From Desulfuromonas sp. (GTDB lineage: Bacteria > Desulfobacterota > Desulfuromonadia > Desulfuromonadales > UBA2294), in contig PKUH01000104.1 in assembly GCA_002869615.1 (NCBI GenBank), forward strand, positions 1-45,383: 45,383 bases of DNA, given 5' to 3'. The stretch's first letter is position 1. Each line of letters starts with the position of its first letter. The position numbers were made by a program, and so were the translations under genes. The notes under the pieces were generated by a model. The model saw only the letters and a list, made by a program, of their open reading frames with translations, searched no databases and was not told the DNA's origin. Positions 1 to 8,551 of this stretch are shown piece by piece.

Positions 1-417
1 CTCCAGAGAGCTCTCGGCTCTCTCGTCGGTTTGCTCCTGGCAACGAGTGGTTGCCCCCACCTCGGATATTTCCGGCCTATGGCACGATTCCATCTGCCCC
101 TGTCGTCGGAAGAGGACACCTTTATGCGGGCCGCCGGGATGTATCTTCTGGGAACGTACTTGTCGGCGCAAGGGGATAAACGCCTGGAGTTGAGCCTGGA
201 TGGATTGAAGGATATTTATCATAACCTCGGCATAATCAATACAGCCATGGCCCGTCGTCTCCGCCAGGCTGCGCAAAACGATGCCTCGGTTAATGCCCTG
301 ATTCTGCTCGATATGTTTGTCAAGAATATGCCGTCTTTGCTGGAAGATAAACTGGAAACCTTACGGCCGCTTTTTTCGTCTTATTTCGCTAAGCCCGGTA
401 TTCAGGCAGGGAAATAG
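1..417 (+). CDS. DUF6901-family protein, 3' part only (5' end outside window)
   Basis: The reading frame is open from base 1 and no start is convincing, so the gene begins upstream of the window. The visible 138 residues match the C-terminal half of the intact protein at 22107-22802: both have a hydrophobic stretch ending in SGCP, then RFHLP, a MYLLG segment, a DG(L/F)K motif and an NDAS/KDAS-VNAL-type motif near the end. The intact copy carries an N-terminal CPSC/CPV cysteine pattern, which would lie outside the window here. Function is unknown. The two copies are about 22 kb apart and diverged, so they are old paralogues and not a recent duplication. The family name is recalled, not searched. 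Confidence 0.75.
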   Translation, partial: LQRALGSLVGLLLATSGCPHLGYFRPMARFHLPLSSEEDTFMRAAGMYLLGTYLSAQGDKRLELSLDGLKDIYHNLGIINTAMARRLRQAAQNDASVNALILLDMFVKNMPSLLEDKLETLRPLFSSYFAKPGIQAGK

Positions 418-1148
418 TCAATATCGGGTTTTACCTGTTTTGGTTTGTAGCTGATAATCGGTTTTTTATCGGGAGTTTGTTTCGACATTCTGCGGTTATC
501 GGTTCGCTGACTGAAAAACTGCAAACTGGAACAATCTCTTCTTCTGGGTTTTTTCACGCCAAGGTGTGCCCCATTCGACAATGAAATTCGGGATCTTCTG
601 CAATGGCTGGCCGGTTGAATCTGGATGCCCGCTCTGGATTCCGGATTCACGCCAGGATTGAGATGATCATCAGGCTTTGTAACCCCGATAGCGGTTTGCT
701 GGTGTTTGAGCACGATGGTGGTTCCGTGCACGGTCTGGACTGTTGCCGGACGATTCCGGAACACGGTGACGTAGCGCGCTTATGCTTGCCTGGACGTATA
801 GACTGTATCGGGTCGTTAATATTGATTCCGGCTCTCTTTGATCTCGTTGACCAGACCCGCACCACGTATCGTTTCTACGTACTTTTTATCCCCCTGATAT
901 ATGGTTCATCGCGTTTTATCGGGAATAAATGGTGCGCACCCAAATACCGCCATACTTTTTCAATCGCACCATGAAAGCATAATTCCAGTTCGCCGGTATC
1001 ACCCGCCTGATGATCAGGTTCCCTCACTGCGCAGATTTTAATCCGGCAGTCACTGGCGTTCCCTGAACGCCGGATTAAAATCCGCTTGCTCGGCGGTCTC
1101 ATATATGGCCCCGGTAGAGCAGTGGAAATGTTAAAAATGCTTTCTACA
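418..1148. other. Gene-poor intergenic stretch, possibly decayed DNA
   Basis: About 730 bases without a convincing gene. Short open frames occur on both strands but none has a Shine-Dalgarno site, a recognisable domain or a plausible protein composition. The only clear structure is the inverted repeat near 1031-1085. The stretch separates the DUF6901 gene from the hairpin-bounded repeat element and may be decayed former coding DNA; that is inference. Confidence 0.4.
1031..1085. repeat. Long inverted repeat (stem-loop)
   Basis: Arms at 1034-1047 (GATTTTAATCCGGC) and 1069-1082 (GCCGGATTAAAATC) are perfect 14-bp complements around a 21-base loop. The pairing extends outward by two more pairs after one mismatch. 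No T-run follows on either strand, so it is not a typical intrinsic terminator. It could be a mobile-element end or a protein site; there is no gene close enough to say. Confidence 0.6.
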
Positions 1149-1518
1149 GGGGACACTTCTGTAATTCGGGTAGTGTCCCCGTGCAACTTTTCGACTCCGA
1201 TCGGGAATCCATTGATGATTTTGACCCACCCCCGGTGCTCTTGAGGTCGCCCTTTGGCACCGCGTTCACTGAACCGTAGCCCAACCGCAACCGCCACGGA
1301 GACGTGCTGCGTTTGCCTCAAGGCAAACTCCTGAGCAGCAAAGTTGAACAGAAATAATCCTGACCGTACAAAAAAGCCCCCTGCAAGGGAGCCGTTTTCT
1401 GCATACTCTTTTATGGCTCAATAAAAGAGTATGGCGGAGTGCGCGGCCGCGACCGCGCGGTTCTCCCAACGTAAACTTTTCTCCGGGGACACTTCCCTGA
1501 ACTTCGGGAAGTGTCCCC
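1149..1518 (-). repeat. Structured dispersed repeat element, copy A
   Basis: A 370-bp element bounded by two related hairpins: 1149-1180 (9-bp stem GGGGACACT/AGTGTCCCC) and 1485-1518 (13-bp perfect stem starting GGGGACACTTCCC). Read on the minus strand it holds, in order, a GC hairpin (1441-1458, GCGCGG/CCGCGC), a 13-bp AT-rich hairpin (1402-1433, loop TGAGCC), a terminator-like hairpin with T-run (1373-1393), a short GTTTGCC/GGCAAAC palindrome (1311-1328) and a conserved tail containing ATCATCAATGGATT. The same order recurs in opposite orientation at 44898-45250. No transposase is inside. REP/MITE-like behaviour or a non-coding RNA is possible; the class is not identified. Confidence 0.8.
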
Positions 1519-1934
1519 ATCTAACAGGTGCCGCCATAAACAAAACCAATCAAAACCGTCGGTATCGAACGACCGGCTCCTGACTTTTCTTGCTTGTCCT
1601 GAGCCAGCTGAAGGAGGAGTCTAACGTTGTATTCACTCTAATCTGCGAAGAACCTAATATATAGCTGTTTCGGGCTGCTCTCTTCTTCGGGGCAATGACT
1701 GTTATTTATTGCCTGTTTCGAAAGGGAAATCGCCTGTTCAATAATTGCACACGTACCGGTATGCTCTGTATTGTGAAAAGTGTCAATAAATTCAATGGTT
1801 TGCATTTTTTTAAATGAATTCATCTGCGCAGAAATTGAACCAGAAGCTCCCGCCTGCCAATGAAATAAATTCAATGATTACAGCATGTTATGGCTATTTT
1901 TTAGTTGGCATTCTTCTCGCTAATATAGATAGTC
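1519..1934. other. AT-rich intergenic stretch, no clear gene
   Basis: Lower GC than its surroundings. A minus-strand frame of 61 codons (ATG at 1823, stop at 1638) is open but has no Shine-Dalgarno site and matches nothing I recognise; it may be a gene remnant. No strong promoter for the lipoprotein gene at 1935 is evident. Confidence 0.4.
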
Positions 1935-2711
1935 ATGAACACAAATCTGACATACAAGCCATTCCAGAGTTTTCTTCTCCTTGCGGTCATCTTTGCCCTG
2001 GTCGGTTGCGGCGGCGGTGGCGGTGGCGACGTGGGTACCAATTCAAATAAAGTCATAACGACCCCCGATCCGACCGAGGTCACCGAACTTCAATACCTGA
2101 CCGATACCTATGGTTTGCAGCAGCCCGATTATATCTCGGTCAACGAAAACAGTCTTGGTCTGGTTCTGCGGGCCGAGTTGATTGCGGCAGAGGATGATGA
2201 AATGTGGTTTGATACGAACATCCTGCGAATCGATTGTCCGGCCGACATCGAGCCGGGTTCCTATGACCTGGGGACGGATGAGTCGATCTGCCGTCTGACC
2301 ATATTCAACGGATTCGCATCAACATCGCTTATGACCGTTGGGGGAACACTCGAGATTGTTGAAAATGGAGAGTGGTTTTCCGGGAGTTTTGAAGCCCTGC
2401 ATGTTGATGCCAGCTTTGCCGATGAACCGATGAACTGGTTGTCGGCAAGCTTTTCGGCGCCGGTCGGAACCGGTGAGCCGGTAGCCGAATCCGGGCCGCC
2501 GGTGCCAACCGGGGCACAGACATTGTTTACCGATCATTGCAGCAGCTGTCACGAACTGGCCTCACTGTCACGCATGGGCCCCTGTGTTTCGGAGCTACTG
2601 GAGGTCGACCCGGAACATATACCGATCAGCCTGGTCCCGGATGAAGTTTACGCTCTGAAAGTCCTTATGAACGCAACTGATCCAGTGGATGGTCTGACCC
2701 TTCCTCACTGA
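1935..2711 (+). CDS. Outer-membrane-type lipoprotein with C-terminal c-type haem motif
   Basis: 258 residues. The N-terminus is a lipoprotein signal peptide: hydrophobic core, lipobox LVGC with the lipidated Cys at residue 25, then a run of glycines typical of a flexible tether. The middle, roughly residues 50-175, has no domain I recognise. Near the C-terminus a TGAQTLFTDHCSSCH segment gives one c-type haem site (CSSCH, residues 202-206) in the context usual for small class I cytochromes, followed by only about 50 residues; Met214 or Met245 could be the sixth ligand. Probably a periplasm-facing or surface electron-transfer lipoprotein. It converges with the barrel gene, only 4 bp between stops. 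The start lacks a good ribosome site. Confidence 0.7.
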   Translation: MNTNLTYKPFQSFLLLAVIFALVGCGGGGGGDVGTNSNKVITTPDPTEVTELQYLTDTYGLQQPDYISVNENSLGLVLRAELIAAEDDEMWFDTNILRIDCPADIEPGSYDLGTDESICRLTIFNGFASTSLMTVGGTLEIVENGEWFSGSFEALHVDASFADEPMNWLSASFSAPVGTGEPVAESGPPVPTGAQTLFTDHCSSCHELASLSRMGPCVSELLEVDPEHIPISLVPDEVYALKVLMNATDPVDGLTLPH

Positions 2712-2715
2712 TTCC

Positions 2716-5700
2716 TCAGTTGCGACCCATCCAGCGGAGTGCGTCTCGAACCGAGTTTTGGTCGAACTTCATGCGGAATTTCACATAAGGACCCTGGGCG
2801 GTGTACTCGGCCTGCGAGAAATCATCATCCTGGAAGCCCTGGTAATTGTAGCCGAGGCTGATCCAGAAGTTTTCAGCCGGTGAGTACCCGATCGAGGCGC
2901 CGGAGTGATAGAGCGATTGACCAAGTTCCTGAACGGTCAGAGCGCTACCATGCAGTCCGACATCGATCCGGTTGCTGATGTCGTGGCGCCATTCACTTCC
3001 GAAGAGCCAGGTCATCCCGGAGTAGTCGATTGTACCGAAATCGTCGGCGGCATAACGGACGCCTGCCTTGAAATTCAAACGATTATTTGCATTGGCACGC
3101 CAGAAGGCATTGAGCCGTTCGACGATCTTCCAGTGTGCGGTTTTCGCGGTTGTAGTTTCGTTCAATGAGGTCGCCAGATCGAGCCGGTTCAGGATCAACC
3201 AGACCCGGTTGTCGGGACGATAAGCAAGGCCGAAGCTCAGATCAGCATCAGTCGACGTGCTCTGGTCAGATCGATCCGTTGTGAAGTAACTGCCATGCAG
3301 GCTGAGGCCCAGGAACGTTTCTGGCTCGACGATTGACCCGGCAAACAGTCCCCACCGCTCTTCCGTGTCACTGGTGCGGTACTCAACCCGGGTGTCGAAG
3401 GTCCAGTCAATTTCACGGTACGAAAGGCCAGTTGAAAGAGCCGTAAAATCTTCGGAACTGCCGGATGCCGGTGGTTGATCCGGGTGGAATGAGCTGTTAT
3501 TAGTTCCTGAGATGAGCTGACTTCGATCAACCGAAAAGTTGAGGCTCAGCTTCGGGTTGATCTGCCAGGTCTGCAGCAGGCCAAGATTGCCAAAGACCCG
3601 GCGACCGGCTTCATTGAGGTTCTGTTCCATCGAGGTCCGGATCTGCCCACCGTCCCATGGGGTGGCATTCAGTCCAACCCGGGTGCTGGCCGTATCGGCC
3701 GCATCGCCGGCGGTGATCTCCTGCTCGGCAAACAGTGACACCGAACGGTTCAGTTTATAGTTAGCGCCGACCGCCGTCCGGGTCGGGTAATCGCGGTTTT
3801 CGTTGTTAGCGATCGACTGCTCGTGACGCAGGGTCAGGTCAAGTTTTTTGGTGACATGATAATCGGCAGCAAAGGTTATTTGGTCAGAAGTTTCCGTAAG
3901 TCCGGTTGGCTGGTCGTCTTCAGCGTGGCGCAAGCCGGCACTCAGATTGTAGCGCTTGTCGTGATAATTAAGCGCAGCTTCCTCAACGGTCCGTTTGATG
4001 GCGGACGTCAGGTTTTCCTGCTTGTAGAATTCGGCGTCAACATCAAGCCTCTGGCTGAACCGGTAACGCAGATTCGTGCCGAATTTACGCGTTCCCGATT
4101 CACTGGCATTTTGCTGGCCGAGACCGAACCCTGCATCCTGCTCGCGCATATAGGCTGACAAGTCGAAGAGTCGGGTACGGTGTTCAATCTCGGCCAACCA
4201 GGCGTCACCCTCCGTGTCGAGGAGCGGGGTAGTGGTCCCGGTTGTTGCCCATTCACCGGAAACGGTCAGGCTGTCGGTCAGTTTCAGCTTGGCGTCAACA
4301 CCGTAAAGATCGCTCGCAACGGCATTCTGCCCTTCGTGGACCAGGCTGGCGCCGATTTCGACATTGCCATTGCCGGTCCGGCTGTAAGCGCGGCCGCCGT
4401 AGGTATAATCCTCAGCCCCTTGTGCCCCGGTTTCATAGTCAACGGTAATGAAGATCGGGTTGAGCCCCTGATCGCGGCTCTGTATCGGTTGCTTGAAGAA
4501 GATGGTGCCGGCGAAATAATCGATGTCGTAGTCAAGATGTCGTTGTAATGAACGGCTTTCGAGAATCTGCTCACTATGGAACCGGTCGCGGGTTTCGAGA
4601 ACGATTTTTTCCGAATTGATGACAATGTCACTCTGGCTGAGCCGATAGAGTCCCGAAGTGCCATCCCCCCGGATTTCGTCACGGACAAAACCCTGAGCTG
4701 TTTCACTGGCAAAGGCCGAGTAACCGAAGTGTTTACCACTCCATTCAGATTTGAGGCCGGTCAGGCTCCTGTTGTAACGGGAGAGATCGGTTACGTTCAT
4801 GCCGGTGTTGATGTCACCGAACATGGTATAGAAGCGTTCGCGTTCAATCCTGATAAAGAGCTTCTCGGCGCTGGCGGCAGCGTAACCCTGTTCGGAGGTG
4901 TCGCCGTACACCGTATAATATGTTCCCGGATCGATGATTTGTTGCAGGCTCCGATCTTTCAGGTCTTCCTTGTCCGAATCGTAGGCGAGGGTCAACAGCC
5001 ATTCGCCCCTGATCTGACCCTTGGCGAAGAAAGCGATGCGGCCGTCATCGTAATAGTCTTCTTCCGGCGCGTTCGGATCGAGCGGCTGGATGTTACCGGA
5101 AATCGAGTTGTAGCCGGCGGTCCCTTCGCCAAGACCGACCAGAATCCAGTCCCGTTTTTCCGGAGCGATGTAAACGTCAGCCTCAACTTCGGAATCCTCG
5201 TAACCGAGAACAATGTGATAGAGGCCGGCTTTGTTGACCGGATCGAATGTTGCCGTCCCCGAGCTGTTGACAGTGAGCAGATTGGCATCGGGAGCGTTCG
5301 GCAAGCGGCGGTTCTTGATCTCCGCCGGGATGAGCTCACCATTGCGGACCTCCAGTTTTGCTCCGGCCGGGATGCGTTGGCCGGATTCATCGTAAGTTGC
5401 AACCTGGATTTTGACCGGCGTACGCCCATCGGCAATATTGCCTTCGGTATCGATAACTTCGAGACGGGCAATCTTGCCGGTCCGGTTGATCGTGATCTCC
5501 TGTTCGAAGCGGGTGTTGCCGAAAGGACCGATGCCCTCGATCTTGAGGTTGTGCTGCCCGGGTTCGCCGAAATCGATGCCGATATAAGTCATCAAAATGG
5601 TTTCGCTGTCCGGCTCAGTCATCCTGAAACCAACCCTTTCCTCAGGGATTTCAGTGCCGTCGACAGATAGTTTCGGTTTCAGTTTTGAATCAATTCTGAC

Positions 5701-8349
5701 CCGGATGGCATCGATCCGGTGCGGCAGGTTATGTCCAGCAGCCGGAGAAAGAATGCCGGTTGCAACAGGTTCAGGGTCATTTTCAGGATTCCTTGATTCC
5801 AAAGCGGTTTTCAGGGACCCGGCTTTGCCGGACTGCGCTTCGATTTTTTCATTTTCCGGGTCAATAATAATCCGATGCAGGATTCGCAGCTCGGTGCGTC
5901 GGTTCAATGCCATCCCTTCCTCGGTTTCATTGTCGGCCATCGGCTCGGCGGCACCCATGCCGACGATGACGAGCTGTTCCGGATCGAGATTGAGTTGTTC
6001 CTGGAGTCGACGCGAGACAGATTCGGCCCTGGCTTCGGAGAGCTCGAAGTTGTCACGGTAGAGAATCCCTTCACGCCAACTGATGCGGCGTTCATCGGTA
6101 TGTCCGACGACAAAGACCTTGATAATGTTGAGTTTTTCAATCTTTTTCGCGGCCTGGTCAACTGACGCGATATCGTCCGGACTGAGGACGGCGTTCAGGG
6201 TGCCGAAATGCGGACGTATCAACAGCTCCTTGATGGTGGCGCGCTCTCCCCTGGAGATCCAGATCAGGGTGCTTTCCGCATCCGGCGTGACCAGCCCCTG
6301 GCTTGCCGGTGTGTCGAAGTGCAGACGGGCATGGGCCGGCATTTCACCGGTGCTGGTCTCCTGATCAATGAATGTCTGGAAGATGACCGTGCTCTGCCAG
6401 GTGTCTGCCTGGTCAGGAAGAACATAAGTAAGCTTTTGTCCGTCAATCTCCGGATCGGTCAAGGTCAGATCGTTCAGACGGGAGCTGCCCGGAAGGTAGG
6501 TTGCCTCGGGCGGCAGCTCAACTTCGAGTGTCTGGTTCCGGAACGGAATATCGTTGCCCGCCAGGGTAACGGTATAGGTTGCGGCAGAGCCGATCGCGTA
6601 GTCGTTGTTGAGGGCGATTGACACCTCTCCGTTGATCGGCTTGTCGTGGATGTAGAAGTCGGCGCGCCAGAGACTGCCGGGCTGCAGATCGACAAAACGT
6701 GACTCCGGGTTGTCGGCGAAACGGGTGTGCTCCTCGCAGCTGACCGCCTCGTATCCTTCCGGCAGGGTAATCGGATCGATCTGGACAACATGGGTGCCAG
6801 GGATGACCCCTTCGATGTGGTAGCGGCCGCGGTTGTCGGTCAGTACATAGGTGCCATCCTCCAGGTAAATCCGGACCCCTTCAACGCCGGCTTCGGTGCC
6901 GCAGCCGTTCAGGACCCGCCCGGCGATAATGTTCTTGCCGTTGCCGAGTTCATCACGGACTCGAACGGTCGCATCGGCCGGATTGGAAACCTGCCCGGAA
7001 ACGGCCCGGGCGAGGGCGTCGCTCGGATATTCTCCCGGCAGTATGGCGCCGACCTGGCTGCGGAAATCGATATCGACGGTTGTTCCGGTCGGGATGTCGC
7101 CGATTGAGAAAACAAGGGTGCTGCCATCGGCTGAAACGGCCGGGTCGGCAGCAGGGATTCCGTCCACGGTTGTCGATCCCGGTTGATAACGGAAACCGGC
7201 CGGCAGCTGCTGGGTGATGCTGACGGTTGTTGCTGTCACGGCTGCGGTATTTTCGACGTTCAGCGTAAAGGTGAAGATGTCACCAGACGAGACCAGGTTA
7301 CGGTCGGTGCCCATTTGCAGCCAGAGCCCGGAGCTGCTTCCGGTCGTTCCCGGATCGAGCGGAACATCAACCCTGATCGGGACACCGGTGCTGACGGTAA
7401 TGATTCCACCGTAGGAATCCGGGGTCTGGACAGTGTAGGCTCCGGCCGGGCTGGCTGCCGCCGATGGGAAAATATAGCCGGTTGGCGGGATGACCTGCAA
7501 TCGATAGTCGCCGGCCGGGATGAGTGGGAACCTGAACCCACCGGGAGGGAAGTTGTAGGTTAATGAACCAGCTGTGACGATGCTGCCACTGACAACCCGG
7601 CCCGGGTAGGCTGAGCCATCATCGCCGAGAACAGTTGTTGCATCAAGTCCGGTAGCCTCATCAATGAGAACAACCTCCGCACCGTCTACCGGAAGGCCTG
7701 TGGCGCTGTCAAAAATGAAACCGTACGGATCGACCAGGCTGGTTGCCGAGGCCGAATCTCCGTTGACAGGATCAATGTAATCAGCCTGAATCAACTCATC
7801 GGTTGTTACTAAGAGCTGACCGTCAAAATCAACCGGAGGCAATGGGCTCAGGTAAACATAACCGATATAAATACCTGTATTTAATCCTGTTTCAGCTAAC
7901 CGTAATAATTCAAGATCGCCGGAAACAGTTCCTGATACCTGGACCAGAACCGTTTCAGCAGTTGTCGTATCAATGTTTTGATCGGGATCGGTCACCCTGA
8001 TAACGACAACGTCGTTATTGAGATAACTTGTTGCCGCGGTAAGGGTACCCGGATTCGGTTGCAGGATCGGGTTGAAAGTCCCCGGTGGCGCAGCAGAACT
8101 GAATTCAGTGACTGGAAGAGTGGTTCCAAGAGGATCATCAACGGTCCGCAAAAATTCGATTGTTGCGGACGAAGAGGGTGGCGAAACCAGTACTGTCGCG
8201 GGGTTCGAGTTCATGGTAAACCCGACGCCGCTGTAGGTGTAGTCAAGGGTCGCGATGTTGTCGATATTATACGCTTGAGCTGTTGCCGCCCCCGCTACCA
8301 GGAAACAGGTAACGAGCAACGCCCGTCCCAGGCGATGAAGAGACTTCAT
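2716..8349 (-). CDS. Giant DUF11 / Cna-B-like / OmpA-like / outer-membrane barrel protein
   Basis: 1877 residues from the ATG that directly begins a signal peptide (MKSLHRLGRALLVTCFLVAG, cleavage near AQA). Approximate order: a bacterial beta-domain (about 110-165) shared with the 1433-residue protein of the same cluster; a carboxypeptidase-regulatory-like fold (205-335); a DUF11 domain (343-455); a Cna-B/SdrD-like domain (470-560); an OmpA-like peptidoglycan-binding domain (705-825, with VVGHTDERR and a late NRRTEL motif); Ig-like segments (870-1060); then about 800 residues of alternating strands typical of an outer-membrane barrel. It could span from peptidoglycan to the cell surface. An in-frame ATG at 8514 with an AGGA site would add 55 residues; the signal peptide favours 8349. 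Last gene of the cluster. Confidence 0.8.
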   Translation of the reverse strand: MKSLHRLGRALLVTCFLVAGAATAQAYNIDNIATLDYTYSGVGFTMNSNPATVLVSPPSSSATIEFLRTVDDPLGTTLPVTEFSSAAPPGTFNPILQPNPGTLTAATSYLNNDVVVIRVTDPDQNIDTTTAETVLVQVSGTVSGDLELLRLAETGLNTGIYIGYVYLSPLPPVDFDGQLLVTTDELIQADYIDPVNGDSASATSLVDPYGFIFDSATGLPVDGAEVVLIDEATGLDATTVLGDDGSAYPGRVVSGSIVTAGSLTYNFPPGGFRFPLIPAGDYRLQVIPPTGYIFPSAAASPAGAYTVQTPDSYGGIITVSTGVPIRVDVPLDPGTTGSSSGLWLQMGTDRNLVSSGDIFTFTLNVENTAAVTATTVSITQQLPAGFRYQPGSTTVDGIPAADPAVSADGSTLVFSIGDIPTGTTVDIDFRSQVGAILPGEYPSDALARAVSGQVSNPADATVRVRDELGNGKNIIAGRVLNGCGTEAGVEGVRIYLEDGTYVLTDNRGRYHIEGVIPGTHVVQIDPITLPEGYEAVSCEEHTRFADNPESRFVDLQPGSLWRADFYIHDKPINGEVSIALNNDYAIGSAATYTVTLAGNDIPFRNQTLEVELPPEATYLPGSSRLNDLTLTDPEIDGQKLTYVLPDQADTWQSTVIFQTFIDQETSTGEMPAHARLHFDTPASQGLVTPDAESTLIWISRGERATIKELLIRPHFGTLNAVLSPDDIASVDQAAKKIEKLNIIKVFVVGHTDERRISWREGILYRDNFELSEARAESVSRRLQEQLNLDPEQLVIVGMGAAEPMADNETEEGMALNRRTELRILHRIIIDPENEKIEAQSGKAGSLKTALESRNPENDPEPVATGILSPAAGHNLPHRIDAIRVRIDSKLKPKLSVDGTEIPEERVGFRMTEPDSETILMTYIGIDFGEPGQHNLKIEGIGPFGNTRFEQEITINRTGKIARLEVIDTEGNIADGRTPVKIQVATYDESGQRIPAGAKLEVRNGELIPAEIKNRRLPNAPDANLLTVNSSGTATFDPVNKAGLYHIVLGYEDSEVEADVYIAPEKRDWILVGLGEGTAGYNSISGNIQPLDPNAPEEDYYDDGRIAFFAKGQIRGEWLLTLAYDSDKEDLKDRSLQQIIDPGTYYTVYGDTSEQGYAAASAEKLFIRIERERFYTMFGDINTGMNVTDLSRYNRSLTGLKSEWSGKHFGYSAFASETAQGFVRDEIRGDGTSGLYRLSQSDIVINSEKIVLETRDRFHSEQILESRSLQRHLDYDIDYFAGTIFFKQPIQSRDQGLNPIFITVDYETGAQGAEDYTYGGRAYSRTGNGNVEIGASLVHEGQNAVASDLYGVDAKLKLTDSLTVSGEWATTGTTTPLLDTEGDAWLAEIEHRTRLFDLSAYMREQDAGFGLGQQNASESGTRKFGTNLRYRFSQRLDVDAEFYKQENLTSAIKRTVEEAALNYHDKRYNLSAGLRHAEDDQPTGLTETSDQITFAADYHVTKKLDLTLRHEQSIANNENRDYPTRTAVGANYKLNRSVSLFAEQEITAGDAADTASTRVGLNATPWDGGQIRTSMEQNLNEAGRRVFGNLGLLQTWQINPKLSLNFSVDRSQLISGTNNSSFHPDQPPASGSSEDFTALSTGLSYREIDWTFDTRVEYRTSDTEERWGLFAGSIVEPETFLGLSLHGSYFTTDRSDQSTSTDADLSFGLAYRPDNRVWLILNRLDLATSLNETTTAKTAHWKIVERLNAFWRANANNRLNFKAGVRYAADDFGTIDYSGMTWLFGSEWRHDISNRIDVGLHGSALTVQELGQSLYHSGASIGYSPAENFWISLGYNYQGFQDDDFSQAEYTAQGPYVKFRMKFDQNSVRDALRWMGRN

Positions 8350-8551
8350 CGACAAGGACCGGCGGACCGGGAAGTGCGTCGCCGCACTTCCCGATCTGAC
8401 GGGTTGAGGTTGCTGACCTCTGCTCACAGGGCGCAACAAGACGCTGAACGCAAATATACATTTGCGCCGGATGCGTTCCGTTACGGTCGTTATGTGAGAA
8501 CAGGTCAGGTTCATAAGTTCCTAATCAGGCACGCTCAGGTTGCCTGACTCA
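8350..8551 (-). promoter_or_regulatory. Hairpin-rich leader before the barrel gene
   Basis: Between the upstream stop and the signal-peptide ATG lie three stem-loops: a perfect 11-bp stem CGGGAAGTGCG/CGCACTTCCCG at 8369-8394, a short GAGGT/ACCTC hairpin near 8405-8420, and CGCAAAT/ATTTGCG at 8449-8466. No T-run follows, so simple termination is unlikely; mRNA processing or translation control is possible. The region is also open in frame from an ATG at 8514, so it may instead be coding. Confidence 0.4.

Noticed and set aside
402-974. Overlapping open frames on both strands after the first gene
   Set aside because: No ribosome sites, no domain and conflicting strands; treated as non-coding or decayed.
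1100-1215. tRNA-like pieces (GGTAGAGCAG and a TTCGACTCC-like segment)
   Set aside because: No acceptor stem, anticodon arm or correct spacing; the second piece is part of the repeat element and varies in the other copy.
4576-5670. 364-residue plus-strand open frame inside the barrel gene
   Set aside because: It is the antisense shadow of a strongly supported coding region, with no ribosome site and no domain.
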